Assembly: GCF_026262505.1 (NCBI RefSeq)
Contig: NC_067207.1
Location: 23,714,082-23,778,081 of the forward strand
Reading direction: 5' to 3'
DNA length: 64,000 nucleotides
From: Trichomonas vaginalis G3
Lineage: Eukaryota > Parabasalia > Trichomonadida > Trichomonadidae
Of this stretch, positions 43,026 through 51,656 are shown piece after piece. Numbering within the stretch: the stretch's first letter is position 1; each line of letters opens with the position of its first letter. Both the position numbers and the translations under genes were made by a program. The notes below the pieces were generated by a model. That model worked only from the letters and a program-made list of their open reading frames with translations, searched no databases and had not been told where the DNA came from.

Positions 43026-43086
43026 GAGGGTAGAAAAGAGGGTAGAAAACGGGGTAGATATACCCTTCTACCCTAAAATATATTTT
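43026..43086 (-). repeat. Sixth copy of the hairpin repeat
   Basis: GGGTAGATATACCCTTCTAC with flanks, inverted relative to the copies at 27,947 and 40.2 kb. It overlaps the last codon of the gene at 43087 and lies between that gene and the tRNA-like unit. Confidence 0.85.
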
Positions 43087-43947
43087 TCAATACTTTTTCA
43101 GCACTTTTCCGTAGTTATATATGAAAGACAATTCGAGATAAAAGTCATAGTACAATGGAATAATATGCTGCACACCGTTTGTTGTGAACCAAACTTGAAA
43201 GTCAGAGAAACTGTTACTAGGTGGTTCGTAGAATTTAGAGGTAAGGTCATAAAAGTCCTTACCGATACAAAGAAAACTATTGTTGCTTGAACTGAAACTT
43301 GCATGACACATAACATTTTGAGGGTCAAACACGTTTCTATAAACTGTCAAATCTGCTGGTGGACGTATAAATTTAAACGGACCGTCAGGTGGCAATGGTT
43401 CGTTCTGGTTTAGTAACCGAAGAAATTGTGCCCAAGAACGTTTGTCTACTTCCCAAAATAAAAACTGTGTACTTCTTGGAGGGTTAATTTCAATCCTTTG
43501 AAATGAAACGGTGGAATTCATCTTGTTGTATTCTAGTTTCAGATAGTATGTTCCATTTAGTAAAGAATCGTATTTTTCTTGAAATTCCCAGTAGTATTTG
43601 TTTATTTGAGTTTGAAAGTCATTTAGAGTTTTCTCAAGACTTTCGTCTGAACGAACTGTAAAGATTCTCATTTCGTCAAATTTGTCTATTAGACCATCAG
43701 AACCTTCATACTGACCATGAAAATATACTGCAAACATAAAAGCGTTAGTTCTTTTTGAAAACAAAACTCTTCTAAATCCTATTGCCTTTGCATCTGAAGG
43801 ACTTTGAAGCCAACGAATTGGATAGTCAAACCTGTAAGCTCCGGATGAAATTTCTTCATCTGAAATAGTCCTACCAGCATTTGTAAAGATATAGTCTAAC
43901 GGTTTTGTATCTGCTACTTTTGTTCTTTGTTTTTCAACCTGAAGCAT
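43087..43947 (-). CDS. Hypothetical Maverick protein with a broken paralog at 50 kb
   Basis: 286 residues, opening MLQVEKQRTKVADTKPLDYI. Strand-rich: FDYPIRWLQSPSDAKAIGFR, FMFAVYFHGQYEGSD, CHASFSSSNNSFLCIGKDFY, IIPLYYDFYLELSFIYNY. The pseudogene at 50027-50874 shares DYPLRWL, KAIGFRR, HASFSGAQNSFLC and FYLELSFIYNY, so this family was duplicated within the element. No signature recognised. Beta-rich character and the pairing of copies suggest a virion surface or minor capsid protein, but that is inference. Confidence 0.6.
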   Translation of the reverse strand: MLQVEKQRTKVADTKPLDYIFTNAGRTISDEEISSGAYRFDYPIRWLQSPSDAKAIGFRRVLFSKRTNAFMFAVYFHGQYEGSDGLIDKFDEMRIFTVRSDESLEKTLNDFQTQINKYYWEFQEKYDSLLNGTYYLKLEYNKMNSTVSFQRIEINPPRSTQFLFWEVDKRSWAQFLRLLNQNEPLPPDGPFKFIRPPADLTVYRNVFDPQNVMCHASFSSSNNSFLCIGKDFYDLTSKFYEPPSNSFSDFQVWFTTNGVQHIIPLYYDFYLELSFIYNYGKVLKKY

Positions 43948-44001
43948 TTAATATATGTAAAAATATATTGTTTAAAAAACGTTTTTACTTCATGCAATTT
44001 T

Positions 44002-46155
44002 TTACTTCATGCAATGTTTTATTTCTGTGCCGTCTTCAAGTACGGCCCAGTACTTACGCTTGGAGAGAACATGAACTTCGGAAAATACCTTGTCTAGCTT
44101 AAAACAGCCCATCTTTTCACCGACTAAACCCATTTCAATGAGTTTGTTATACCCTTCTTCGTTCGTCATGAGTGCGTCGATGTTCTCATAGTAAACCTTG
44201 ACTTTGGATTTGACTTCGGAGAAGAATTTGTTGTACTCGTCAAGGACTGCCTTTGCGAACTGAGGGTAAGACCAATGTTCGACAATAGGTTTTAATGTGG
44301 TTACTAAGCCACTTTCACCTTCGGTAAATTCGTATTTCAAAACAAAAGGAGAAAACCTTTCAACAAAGTTGTCGACCTTCTCATAATGTTTACTCTTCAT
44401 CTCTTGAGGTTTTTTAATGGAATACCCCCATGTCGAATTCATAAGCAATTTTAATGTCATTGCAAGTTTGGGGTTTGAAGCTTTCCTAATATCATACAGT
44501 TGTTGTATGACTTTTCCAACTGTATAGTTCCTTCCTGGGAACTCACCATCTTCGTTTGGAATTCCAGTCGGGATATATTGGACGAACCTCATGTATGCGG
44601 CGTTAAGGTCGACATAGTATATTTTTTCATCTGAGTCGAACTTATCGCATCCAATCGGACCAGTTTTTGGAAATTCAAGCGAGTCTCTTATCTTCTGAGA
44701 AACTTCTCCTGTTATCTCATAAACATCGTCGAAGCAACCTGTTTCATATAAAACCTTCTGACCTAACTCTGATGCTCTCCAATACAGTTTGACGTCGATT
44801 GGATGTCTCAATGGGAGTTTGTTTATAGCATCTTGAAGTTCTTGCAACCTCATTGGAAGTTCTTCTGGTTCAGGTTGGTATCCGAACAATCCAACTCCTT
44901 TTGGAACTGTGTACTTCTTTTGTACTAGAACTTTGTCTGGAACAACTTTTGGTCTTGCTAACAGTGAAAAGTTTGTTTCGTCTTTTGGTACAAAACTTTC
45001 TGTCAGCTTGTCATCTGGAATTGGTTCCAACAAACCTTTCTCGAAAAGAATGTTAACAGCTCTGACAATATTGCACTTGCCTTTTCCGAACAATGGGTTT
45101 GTAAGACTTTCGTTCAACATGAAGTGGTTGTGGACAAGTACAATCTTCAACCATGGTAAGTCTTTGTCAACAACATAGTCGTCATGTGAAGAACCTTTAG
45201 CTGTAGGTATGTTGACTCGGATATTCACATTTGCCAACGGTGCAATCTTTGTCAATTGACCTCTGAGAATGTACCTTGTCTTCACACATGACTCAAGATA
45301 CTTCATCTTCTCATCTGTAACAAGACCAGAGTTCCTGAGACATGTAAGAATGCAAGGTTCGTTGACAATTTTTTCAATTGAATTGTAAATTCCATACCTT
45401 GTCAAGTCAATGTCAGACTTATTTCTGAACGGGAAGTATCCAGCATGTTGTCTGACTGCTTGAGGGTTAGGTTGATACCATTCGAACTTCACGCTTACAA
45501 TTCCTTCAATTGCATTCAAAATATCTGAGTCGGAGTCAACCATTTGTTCTCTCTTTGTAGTCTTGAAAGCGTCAAGAAGTTGTGCGGCTGTTGTGACATT
45601 GCCATGTGCATAGTAAATATGACCATCTAAATCTGTTACGGTTAGTCTGAGATTGTATCCTTTCTTATTTCCGTCTTGTATGGCAGCAAGTACACCCATG
45701 AAGCCTTCTTTGTTCTTTCCTTCGTCAAAGTTTACTGTAAAGGTTCGACCAGATGTAATTTGACTTCTAACTTCACGATACTTTTCATATGCATATCTTG
45801 TTCTTTCCATGGGAGCATGTGCGTCTTCACCTTTTCCTTTTTTCCTTCTCAAAGGATGCAATTGTTCGTCATGTTTCCAGTAGAATCTGGCAAAGCCGTC
45901 GTGTCCTTCAACTTGAGGCTCAGTAACATTGAAAGGCATGTCCATAAGACGTTCTTCTTCTAACCTCTCCAGTCTGTTTGGATAGTTGGCGCGCGCTGTT
46001 TCTAGGTCCATTTCGTAGCGAAGACCAGCCAGTTTGTCATAGACTTTTATGGGTCTTCCCTTCCTATATTTAAAATTCTTCGAAACTCTCCAACCATATC
46101 TTTGCAACTCTGCTTTTATTCTAGCAGATTTTCTATCCATTCTATACGGGGGCAT
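44002..46155 (-). CDS. Family B DNA polymerase, Polinton (protein-primed) type
   Basis: 717 residues. Motif A is YYVDLNAAYMRF (Asp present), motif B is LKLLMNSTWGYSIKKP, motif C is YYENIDALMT, and the late KRKYW matches the KxY motif. The usual motif C is YxDTDS; here the first Asp is Asn, which would be expected to weaken metal binding. I find no clear DxE exonuclease motif in the N-terminal 450 residues, and the protein is shorter than the 1,000 or so residues often seen for Polinton polymerases. It would copy the linear element from a protein primer at the ends. The start MPPYRMDRKSARIKAELQRY follows the AT-run promoter motif. Family firm, activity uncertain. Confidence 0.85.
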   Translation of the reverse strand: MPPYRMDRKSARIKAELQRYGWRVSKNFKYRKGRPIKVYDKLAGLRYEMDLETARANYPNRLERLEEERLMDMPFNVTEPQVEGHDGFARFYWKHDEQLHPLRRKKGKGEDAHAPMERTRYAYEKYREVRSQITSGRTFTVNFDEGKNKEGFMGVLAAIQDGNKKGYNLRLTVTDLDGHIYYAHGNVTTAAQLLDAFKTTKREQMVDSDSDILNAIEGIVSVKFEWYQPNPQAVRQHAGYFPFRNKSDIDLTRYGIYNSIEKIVNEPCILTCLRNSGLVTDEKMKYLESCVKTRYILRGQLTKIAPLANVNIRVNIPTAKGSSHDDYVVDKDLPWLKIVLVHNHFMLNESLTNPLFGKGKCNIVRAVNILFEKGLLEPIPDDKLTESFVPKDETNFSLLARPKVVPDKVLVQKKYTVPKGVGLFGYQPEPEELPMRLQELQDAINKLPLRHPIDVKLYWRASELGQKVLYETGCFDDVYEITGEVSQKIRDSLEFPKTGPIGCDKFDSDEKIYYVDLNAAYMRFVQYIPTGIPNEDGEFPGRNYTVGKVIQQLYDIRKASNPKLAMTLKLLMNSTWGYSIKKPQEMKSKHYEKVDNFVERFSPFVLKYEFTEGESGLVTTLKPIVEHWSYPQFAKAVLDEYNKFFSEVKSKVKVYYENIDALMTNEEGYNKLIEMGLVGEKMGCFKLDKVFSEVHVLSKRKYWAVLEDGTEIKHCMK

Positions 46156-46185
46156 TTTTATAAAAATAAAAAAATATTTTTTTCT

Positions 46186-46770
46186 TTACTTTACATAACC
46201 ACCGGCTGCCATAAGTCTTTGACGCCAACCCATACCAGCTAATGAAGGTTGACTTGGTTTAGTATTGAAACTAAACTTTGGTTTTGGTTTATCTTCAGTT
46301 TTTGGTTTTTCTTCTTCTATCGGTTTTTCGTCACTTTTCGGTTCCTCTGACTTTACTTCACTTGCAGGTATGGTTGTGTCGTCAACATCTTCATAAATAT
46401 CATATGCCATCTGTTTTTGTTTTCCTTTCAACTTTTTGTGTTTGTTGTAAAGTTTAGAATATTTCGACTCTAAGTCAATGAGATGTTCTATAATGAACTG
46501 TTCGTCGGTAAAATATACTTTTCCATCTGTTGTCTCGAAAGCTCCTTCAGACTTCAATATTTTATTTGTGAGAGTCTGTTTCTTTTTTGAGATACTAGCC
46601 GTTCCATTTCTATGAAAAGTGACTTTGTAGTTAGGGTTTGTATTTCCAGACCTAGCACTTTCTATTATTGAATTTTTTTCTTCATCTGTAAGTTCTTTGA
46701 CAGGTTTTGACAATGGTTCTGAACTTTTTGTTTGTGGTGTCAAATCTACCGTTTCAACTTCTTCGGTCAT
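46186..46770 (-). CDS. Hypothetical Maverick protein, disordered
   Basis: 194 residues. The acidic N-terminus leads to a small ordered part (YKVTFHRNGTASISKKKQTL, FIIEHLIDLESKYSKLY) and a Lys/Glu/Pro tail ending SLAGMGWRQRLMAAGGYVK. The upstream leader TTTTTTACTGAGATGAA just before the ATG is identical to that of the 51-residue gene next to it. It lies between integrase and polymerase genes. Not recognised; a virion or scaffold role is possible. Confidence 0.55.
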   Translation of the reverse strand: MTEEVETVDLTPQTKSSEPLSKPVKELTDEEKNSIIESARSGNTNPNYKVTFHRNGTASISKKKQTLTNKILKSEGAFETTDGKVYFTDEQFIIEHLIDLESKYSKLYNKHKKLKGKQKQMAYDIYEDVDDTTIPASEVKSEEPKSDEKPIEEEKPKTEDKPKPKFSFNTKPSQPSLAGMGWRQRLMAAGGYVK

Positions 46771-46789
46771 TTCATCTCAGTAAAAAATT

Positions 46790-46945
46790 TTAGTTTGGTT
46801 TGTTTTCAACTGGTTGTTGTTGTTTTTTAAGTCGGTCTAAAACTTCCTGAGGTATAGGAAGAACTTGACAAACACGTGGTGGTGTAACTGCTGGAAGTCG
46901 ACAAATCCATCTTGAGCCCATTTGTCTCAATGCTGTATTGTTCAT
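46790..46945 (-). CDS. 51-residue Maverick protein
   Basis: A short frame MNNTALRQMGSRWICRLPAV then TPPRVCQVLPIPQEVLDRLK, Gln-rich at the end. It is real-looking because its leader TTTTTTACTGAGATGAA before the ATG is shared exactly with the gene at 46770, and it fills the gap between two genes with 19-bp spacers. Function unknown. Confidence 0.5.
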   Translation of the reverse strand: MNNTALRQMGSRWICRLPAVTPPRVCQVLPIPQEVLDRLKKQQQPVENKPN

Positions 46946-46964
46946 TTCATCTCAGTAAAAAAAT

Positions 46965-47366
46965 TTACATTCCCCACGTTTGAGGCGGTTGCGGTTGGTT
47001 GTTGTTTACCCACTGTTGTGCATGGTTATATCCTCTGTTAAAGAATCTTTCACCTTGGTCCATGTAGTGCCCTGCTTGGTTATAGTAGTCATTTGCTTTG
47101 TTATAATAGTTTCCTGCTTGTCTGGAAACATTGTCCATCCATCCTTGAACTTTTCCTCTTGTTTCAGGATTTGGAATAAGATTTGCTGCATCTCGTGCTA
47201 CCTCCCAACCTTTCTGTACAGTTTGTATAATAGGTTGTGCTTTCTCTTTCAGTATACCTAATGTACTCAAAATCTTCCTTCCAATTCCAAATGCACCTCT
47301 GGCTAGTGTTCCCACTGCGGGCAAAAATCTGGATGCAACTCCTGCTAATGCGCCAAATAAACCCAT
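46965..47366 (-). CDS. Amphipathic minor virion-type protein
   Basis: 133 residues. It begins MGLFGALAGVASRFLPAVGT, a Gly/Ala-rich amphipathic helix with a penultimate Gly that could be myristoylated. Helix-rich and Tyr/Asn/Gln-rich segments follow, ending QPPQTWGM. The pseudogene at 50879-51120 (MGFFGRIGNFFRNVGR) has the same design. Small amphipathic, membrane-active internal proteins of this kind occur in adenoviruses and related double jelly-roll viruses; the match is of character only. Its start is just 17 bp from the integrase start on the other strand. Confidence 0.5.
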   Translation of the reverse strand: MGLFGALAGVASRFLPAVGTLARGAFGIGRKILSTLGILKEKAQPIIQTVQKGWEVARDAANLIPNPETRGKVQGWMDNVSRQAGNYYNKANDYYNQAGHYMDQGERFFNRGYNHAQQWVNNNQPQPPQTWGM

Positions 47367-47383
47367 TTCTTATGGGTTAAAAA
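47367..47383. promoter_or_regulatory. 17-bp bidirectional promoter gap
   Basis: Only TTCTTATGGGTTAAAAA separates the start codons of the minor virion-type gene (minus) and the integrase (plus), so both promoters must overlap each other or the coding regions. Confidence 0.5.
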
Positions 47384-48342
47384 ATGACGAATCCAAACAA
47401 GGACCCCTATGTTTCTAAGGCAACAAAGAAAGCACTCATGATAAAAATCTTTAGTTCAACACCAAATGCTTGGTTTATGGATATCTTGGAAAACATTCCG
47501 AGGTATAGAGAAGATGGACCACCATACTGGTTAATATTTGTCGGTCAAAACACAAGATACTGTGAAGCCATACCATTACAGTCCAAAAATATTTTAGATG
47601 TGAAAACTGCTTTGACAATATTCGTTGACAAATACCATCCAACAAAACTGACATCTGACTGTGAAAGTTCTTTCAAATCAGACGATATTAAAAACTATCT
47701 GCGTTCAAAAAATGTAAACCAATATTTCATTGTCGACCAAAACCATTCTGCTCTTGGTGTCATTGACAGTTGTATAAAAATCTTAAGAGACTTAAACCAA
47801 CCACAAGGTGGTGAAGCAAATGAAATGTCATATGACGACAAATACAGACATTTCTCCATGGCAAAGATGAGACAAGTTTTAAATATTTACAATACCCGTA
47901 AACAAAAAGGTTTGGGAAACCACTCCCCGAAGAAATGAAAAACAACCCCGACTTAGAGAAAGACTATATATTTAATAGTTTAGTCAAAAGAGACAAACAA
48001 GAAAGAATGCCAGGCTTCAAACTTAAGAAAGGCGACAAAGTAAAAATAGAAATACCTAAACGCGACCCATATGAAAATACTATTGACTATGACAACAATG
48101 GGAACTCGACAGGTACTCACGTTCGTGTTCGTAAAAATAGAAGAAAGTATACAAGAGAATATTATGAAGTTTTAGGCAAACATGGCAAAATGTACACACT
48201 GCAAGCAGAAGATAAAACTACTATTGTCAGACCTCGTTTCAAACTTGTCAAAGTTCAAGGTGGTATACTTTCAAAGACAGTTCCTAACAAATATAAGACA
48301 ACTCCTGACGAATATGCTAAAGAAGTTGAAAATGACGACTAA
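47384..48342 (+). pseudogene. Maverick DDE integrase, split by a frameshift
   Basis: Residues 1-184 are the retrovirus-like integrase core: first Asp in WFMDILENIP, second in KLTSDCESSF, and ALGVIDSCIK where the third acid is Asp rather than the usual Glu, 35 residues after the second (D,D35). The core frame stops at TGA (47936-47938), and the rest continues from an ATG overlapping that stop (MKNNPDLEKDY) with the C-terminal DNA-binding part (GFKLKKGDKVKI, then RPRFKLVKV) to 48342. One extra base near 47,927 would join them as GNHSPEEM, as expected. It could be a mutation, a sequence error, or stop-start coupled translation. It would insert the element with a 6-bp target duplication. Confidence 0.85.
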
Positions 48343-49955
48343 GCAATTCTATACCATGCGTAAACTGTCATGTAAGGTGGCATGTAGTCTTTACTCTGTC
48401 CCGTTGTTTGTGTATATCCTGAAACGAAATGTGTATGGTTTCCTTCTCCCTGAGTGTCATCCCAGTAACAATTTATAGCAAACTTAACGTCGTCTTTAAC
48501 ATCATATCCTTTACCTTTTGTCATTCCTGACCAATCCCAATATCTATGCTTATGCCAACCTGCTTGAGATGTACTTAAATCTATGTAGTGACTGTGTGCA
48601 GGTAAATTTTCACCTGAAATCGTTTTACTTCCACCTGTTTCCTTTGAAGAGTTTGCACAATACAAAAACCTGTCGACTATTTGTTCCCATGCACCAACAC
48701 CAAACGTTACTTGAGGACCACTTGCTTCCATAGATGTATAAATAGAACCTACTGGGTTCATTAAATCAAACATATGAGATATTATAGGATTGTCTCTTTT
48801 GAACTTAAAATATAGTGCAACTATTTCAGGTTTCTTCTGGTTTGTGTCAGAATATTTTTTATAATATAATCTTATGTTTTCAGGGTATATACAATCTTGA
48901 CTATAATATTTATTTCTGTCATCTTCATAATAGTATACTATTCTCGTTTTTTCTATTGCATTATATCTTTTATATCTATAAAAATCTAAATATAATGTTA
49001 GCTTTTGTTCATCTACATGTGGTGTTCTAACGTCATCTCCATAGTCATAATAGTATGGTGCTGGAGCTGGGTCAGGCAATGTCATATCTGCCATTTCATA
49101 AACTCTTAAATATTTCTTTTGTTCGTCTCCATATATGTTTAAGTAGCAGTTGTTGTCTAATGGAACTTTAACTTGTGTACCATCATTCTTTATATAGCTT
49201 ACATACATTTCATTGTTATTTTTCGGAATGAGTTTATACCGTGTACCATTTTCTAAGGAATGTACAAACTGCCATCTAAAATATTTGTTTTCTTCATTGA
49301 CAGAAAAGTCACCAACCATAGTTTCAATATTTTTTGTTCCAACTAAACTTTGGTATATTTCATTGACATATGTTTTATCTGCTTTATTTTCAAGGCTAAC
49401 GTTTAAGTCTGTTATTTCAGAAGATGTATGTGTATGTCCAACGACACTTTTACTGTTTAAGGTTTCTTGTAAGTTTGTAGTATTTGCAATGGTATGTGTA
49501 TGTCCAACGTCACTTTTACTGTTTAAGGTTTCTTGTAAGTTTGTAATATTTGCAATGGTATGTGTATGAGTCTTTTTAGAATATTCGTTTTCAGCTCTTG
49601 TCACTTCACTTGACATTTTATTGTCAACATATGTTTTGTCTGCTAGTTCAGGATGAGTATGTTCTTTCGTTGCATATGTTGCATCTGCTCTGTCATGTTC
49701 TTCTTGAACTTTTTCAATGACATACTCTTTGTCAGCTTTGTTGTCAACATCTGCTTTCAAAAGAAGTTCATCTATAGGTTTCTCGTTTAAAGTTCCTTTT
49801 GTTGGATTTACACAGACAGTATGGTTCTTGTTGTCTTGAAATAGAAACTCGTCTGTCATTGGGTTTATCGTCAGTTTTAAGTTTCCTTCTTTCAATGACT
49901 CAGATATCTTAGAATAGTTTGAAAAGTTTGTTGTGTTCTTATTTAGAGCTTGCAA
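48339..49955 (-). CDS. Phage-like fibre protein
   Basis: 538 residues. Residues about 80-215 are a fibre shaft with repeated DKTYVD and GHTHTIANTTNLQETLNSKS units, the latter in about 22-residue tandem repeats. The C-terminal domain has FDLMNPVGSIYTSME, FGVGAWEQIVDRFLYC, ENLPAHSHYI and YMPPYMTVYAWYRIA, the layout of bacteriophage short-tail and fibre tip domains (VGSIY, then W, then L-P-x-H-x-H, then P-P-Y-x-x-x-x-W). These tips bind host receptors. In a protist Maverick this suggests a particle with spikes and capture of a phage module. The 3' end overlaps the integrase end by 4 bp. The start may instead be further upstream, near 50,010. Confidence 0.8.
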   Translation of the reverse strand: MQALNKNTTNFSNYSKISESLKEGNLKLTINPMTDEFLFQDNKNHTVCVNPTKGTLNEKPIDELLLKADVDNKADKEYVIEKVQEEHDRADATYATKEHTHPELADKTYVDNKMSSEVTRAENEYSKKTHTHTIANITNLQETLNSKSDVGHTHTIANTTNLQETLNSKSVVGHTHTSSEITDLNVSLENKADKTYVNEIYQSLVGTKNIETMVGDFSVNEENKYFRWQFVHSLENGTRYKLIPKNNNEMYVSYIKNDGTQVKVPLDNNCYLNIYGDEQKKYLRVYEMADMTLPDPAPAPYYYDYGDDVRTPHVDEQKLTLYLDFYRYKRYNAIEKTRIVYYYEDDRNKYYSQDCIYPENIRLYYKKYSDTNQKKPEIVALYFKFKRDNPIISHMFDLMNPVGSIYTSMEASGPQVTFGVGAWEQIVDRFLYCANSSKETGGSKTISGENLPAHSHYIDLSTSQAGWHKHRYWDWSGMTKGKGYDVKDDVKFAINCYWDDTQGEGNHTHFVSGYTQTTGQSKDYMPPYMTVYAWYRIA

Positions 49956-50026
49956 AATGAGTTGTCGGTTGTGTTTTTTTCTCTCATAGACGCTGTTTCT
50001 TTCGACATTTTTATTCTAGATAAAAT

Positions 50027-50874
50027 ATGCTTCCAATAGAAAAAGAAAATTCAAGAGTTGCTACAACTAAACCATTAGATGAACTTTTTACGAATGTCGG
50101 TCAAAAGTTTGAGACAGAGACCGTAAAGCATGAAGGCTATCGTTGACTACCCGTTAAGATGGTTAAGAGACCCATCCGTCACAAAAGCTATTGGCTTTCG
50201 TAGAATGAAGTTCATTTCAGAAGCCATACATGGTTTCCCATTTACGGTCGGTTTTGAAGTTCGATACTATAACAAAGAAAACGTACGTATGAGAAATTTG
50301 AACAGGGAAAACTTTTACAAGTGAATTTGCTTGTAAACTTTAGAAACAACTCTTCAAGCTTTTCAAGAAAAAATAAAACGATATCTATCTCGAATATGCA
50401 AACAGTACAACCATTGACGAAGGAGAGTACCATCTCGATATTATATATGACAGGAAAAATGCAACTGTTTAAAATCAATAAAATAGAAGACCTTGGAGAA
50501 AACGTTTATATTTCTACAAAATATAACAACTTGGCATGGCATAGATTTTTGAGGATGTTAAATCAGCCTGCATGGTATCCAGTACACCCGGACTATTATG
50601 AAGTCGAAAACCCTAATGGAACATATGAAAATGTTTTCGACTCAGATGCTATTATAGTTCATGCTTCATTTTCTGGCGCACAAAACTCTTTTTTATGCTT
50701 GGCAAATGACTTTTACGAAAAACCTACAAAGCTATATGAACCACGAGTGGAAGTATTTCAGACTTTCAAGTATGGTTTACTACAGATGGAAGAAAGAGAA
50801 TAATTCCATTATACCACGCGTTTTACTTAGAACTTAGTTTCATATACAACTACTATCGAACGGTAAAAATATGA
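50027..50874 (+). pseudogene. Broken paralog of the 43 kb protein
   Basis: Start MLPIEKENSRVATTKPLDEL at 50027. Frames shift near 50,145, 50,320 and 50,800, but conserved blocks run throughout (DYPLRWL, KAIGFRRMKF, HASFSGAQNSFLCLANDFY, FYLELSFIYNY) to a stop at 50,874. It is on the opposite strand from the intact copy at 43087-43947. TTATTCTAGATAAAAT before the ATG contains TCTA. Confidence 0.75.
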
Positions 50875-50878
50875 TTTT

Positions 50879-51120
50879 TTAATACGGTTGAGGTGTTGGA
50901 TTTGGTTGCCAACTAGACTGTGGTGCAGGTTCAGGCTGTTGTATAACAGGAGCTTGCTCTTCTGGTTCAGGGTCTTTAGGTATAATACCAACGAACTGAC
51001 CTACTCTTTTGCCAATATTTTTGACTCGTTCCAAATTCCTCTTCCGACGGTTTTTATTCCATTCCATATACCTCTTCCAACATTTCGAAAGAAGTTTCCT
51101 ATTCTTCCAAAGAAGCCCAT
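50879..51120 (-). pseudogene. Second amphipathic minor virion-type protein, one frameshift
   Basis: Start MGFFGRIGNFFRNVGRGIWN at 51120. A one-base shift near 51,030 leads to VKNIGKRVGQFVGIIPKDPE and a Pro/Gln tail ending NPTPQPY, about 80 residues. The design matches MGLFGALAGV at 47366: a Gly at position 2, an amphipathic basic helix, and a Pro/Gln tail. A membrane-active internal virion protein is the best guess. Confidence 0.5.
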
Positions 51121-51138
51121 TTTACTATATGTAAAAAT

Positions 51139-51501
51139 CTAATGTCCGCCTAGTCTCTTACGTTTCCTTCTGAGTTCCATTGCATTCTTTAACTGGAGCT
51201 CATACATTCTATTTCTCCTCTGGTAGAAAACATACTCTGGGTCAACTCCTGTGTTCGCGTCATCTGCATAGAGTTGTTTATATCCGACTTCAGGGTTTGT
51301 ATAAAACTCTTTCCATCTCATATTTGCATACCATGGTGGCAAACCTAACGCAGCGTCATTTGACATGGCAGTTTGCATTTGTACATCTGTTGGCACTTGA
51401 CCATAGTTTGCCATTGCAGTTTGTATTCTAACTTCATTTGGAATATTCTCTGGGTTTGGTTGTCCAGGTTGCTGTGCATTCGCTAAGTTCTGTGCGTCCA
51501 T
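51139..51501 (-). CDS. Hypothetical Maverick protein, 120 residues
   Basis: Opens MDAQNLANAQQPGQPNPENI. It contains a twofold internal repeat (VRIQTAMANYGQVP and VQMQTAMSNDAALG) and a basic end (LRRKRKRLGGH). TATTTTTATCTAATATTAA before the ATG contains TCTA. It is in series with the small genes on both sides (spacers under 25 bp). Not recognised. Confidence 0.6.
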   Translation of the reverse strand: MDAQNLANAQQPGQPNPENIPNEVRIQTAMANYGQVPTDVQMQTAMSNDAALGLPPWYANMRWKEFYTNPEVGYKQLYADDANTGVDPEYVFYQRRNRMYELQLKNAMELRRKRKRLGGH

Positions 51502-51524
51502 TTAATATTAGATAAAAATATCTC

Positions 51525-51656
51525 TTACGAGTACATATACTGGACATTTGCAGGCATTGGTTCATCTTCATATTCTCTATATCTTTCTGCCACGTCAAAT
51601 AAGTAAATGACACAATGGAAAAAACCTAAAACAAGTAGTCCTATTTCAAACCACAT
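51525..51656 (-). CDS. 43-residue single-span membrane protein
   Basis: MWFEIGLLVLGFFHCVIYLF then DVAERYREYEDEPMPANVQY and MYS. One membrane helix sits at the N-terminus, with an acidic, Tyr-rich tail. Its ATG overlaps the last codons of the methyltransferase gene by 16 bp in another frame, a compact arrangement typical of viral genes. Function unknown. Confidence 0.5.
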   Translation of the reverse strand: MWFEIGLLVLGFFHCVIYLFDVAERYREYEDEPMPANVQYMYS

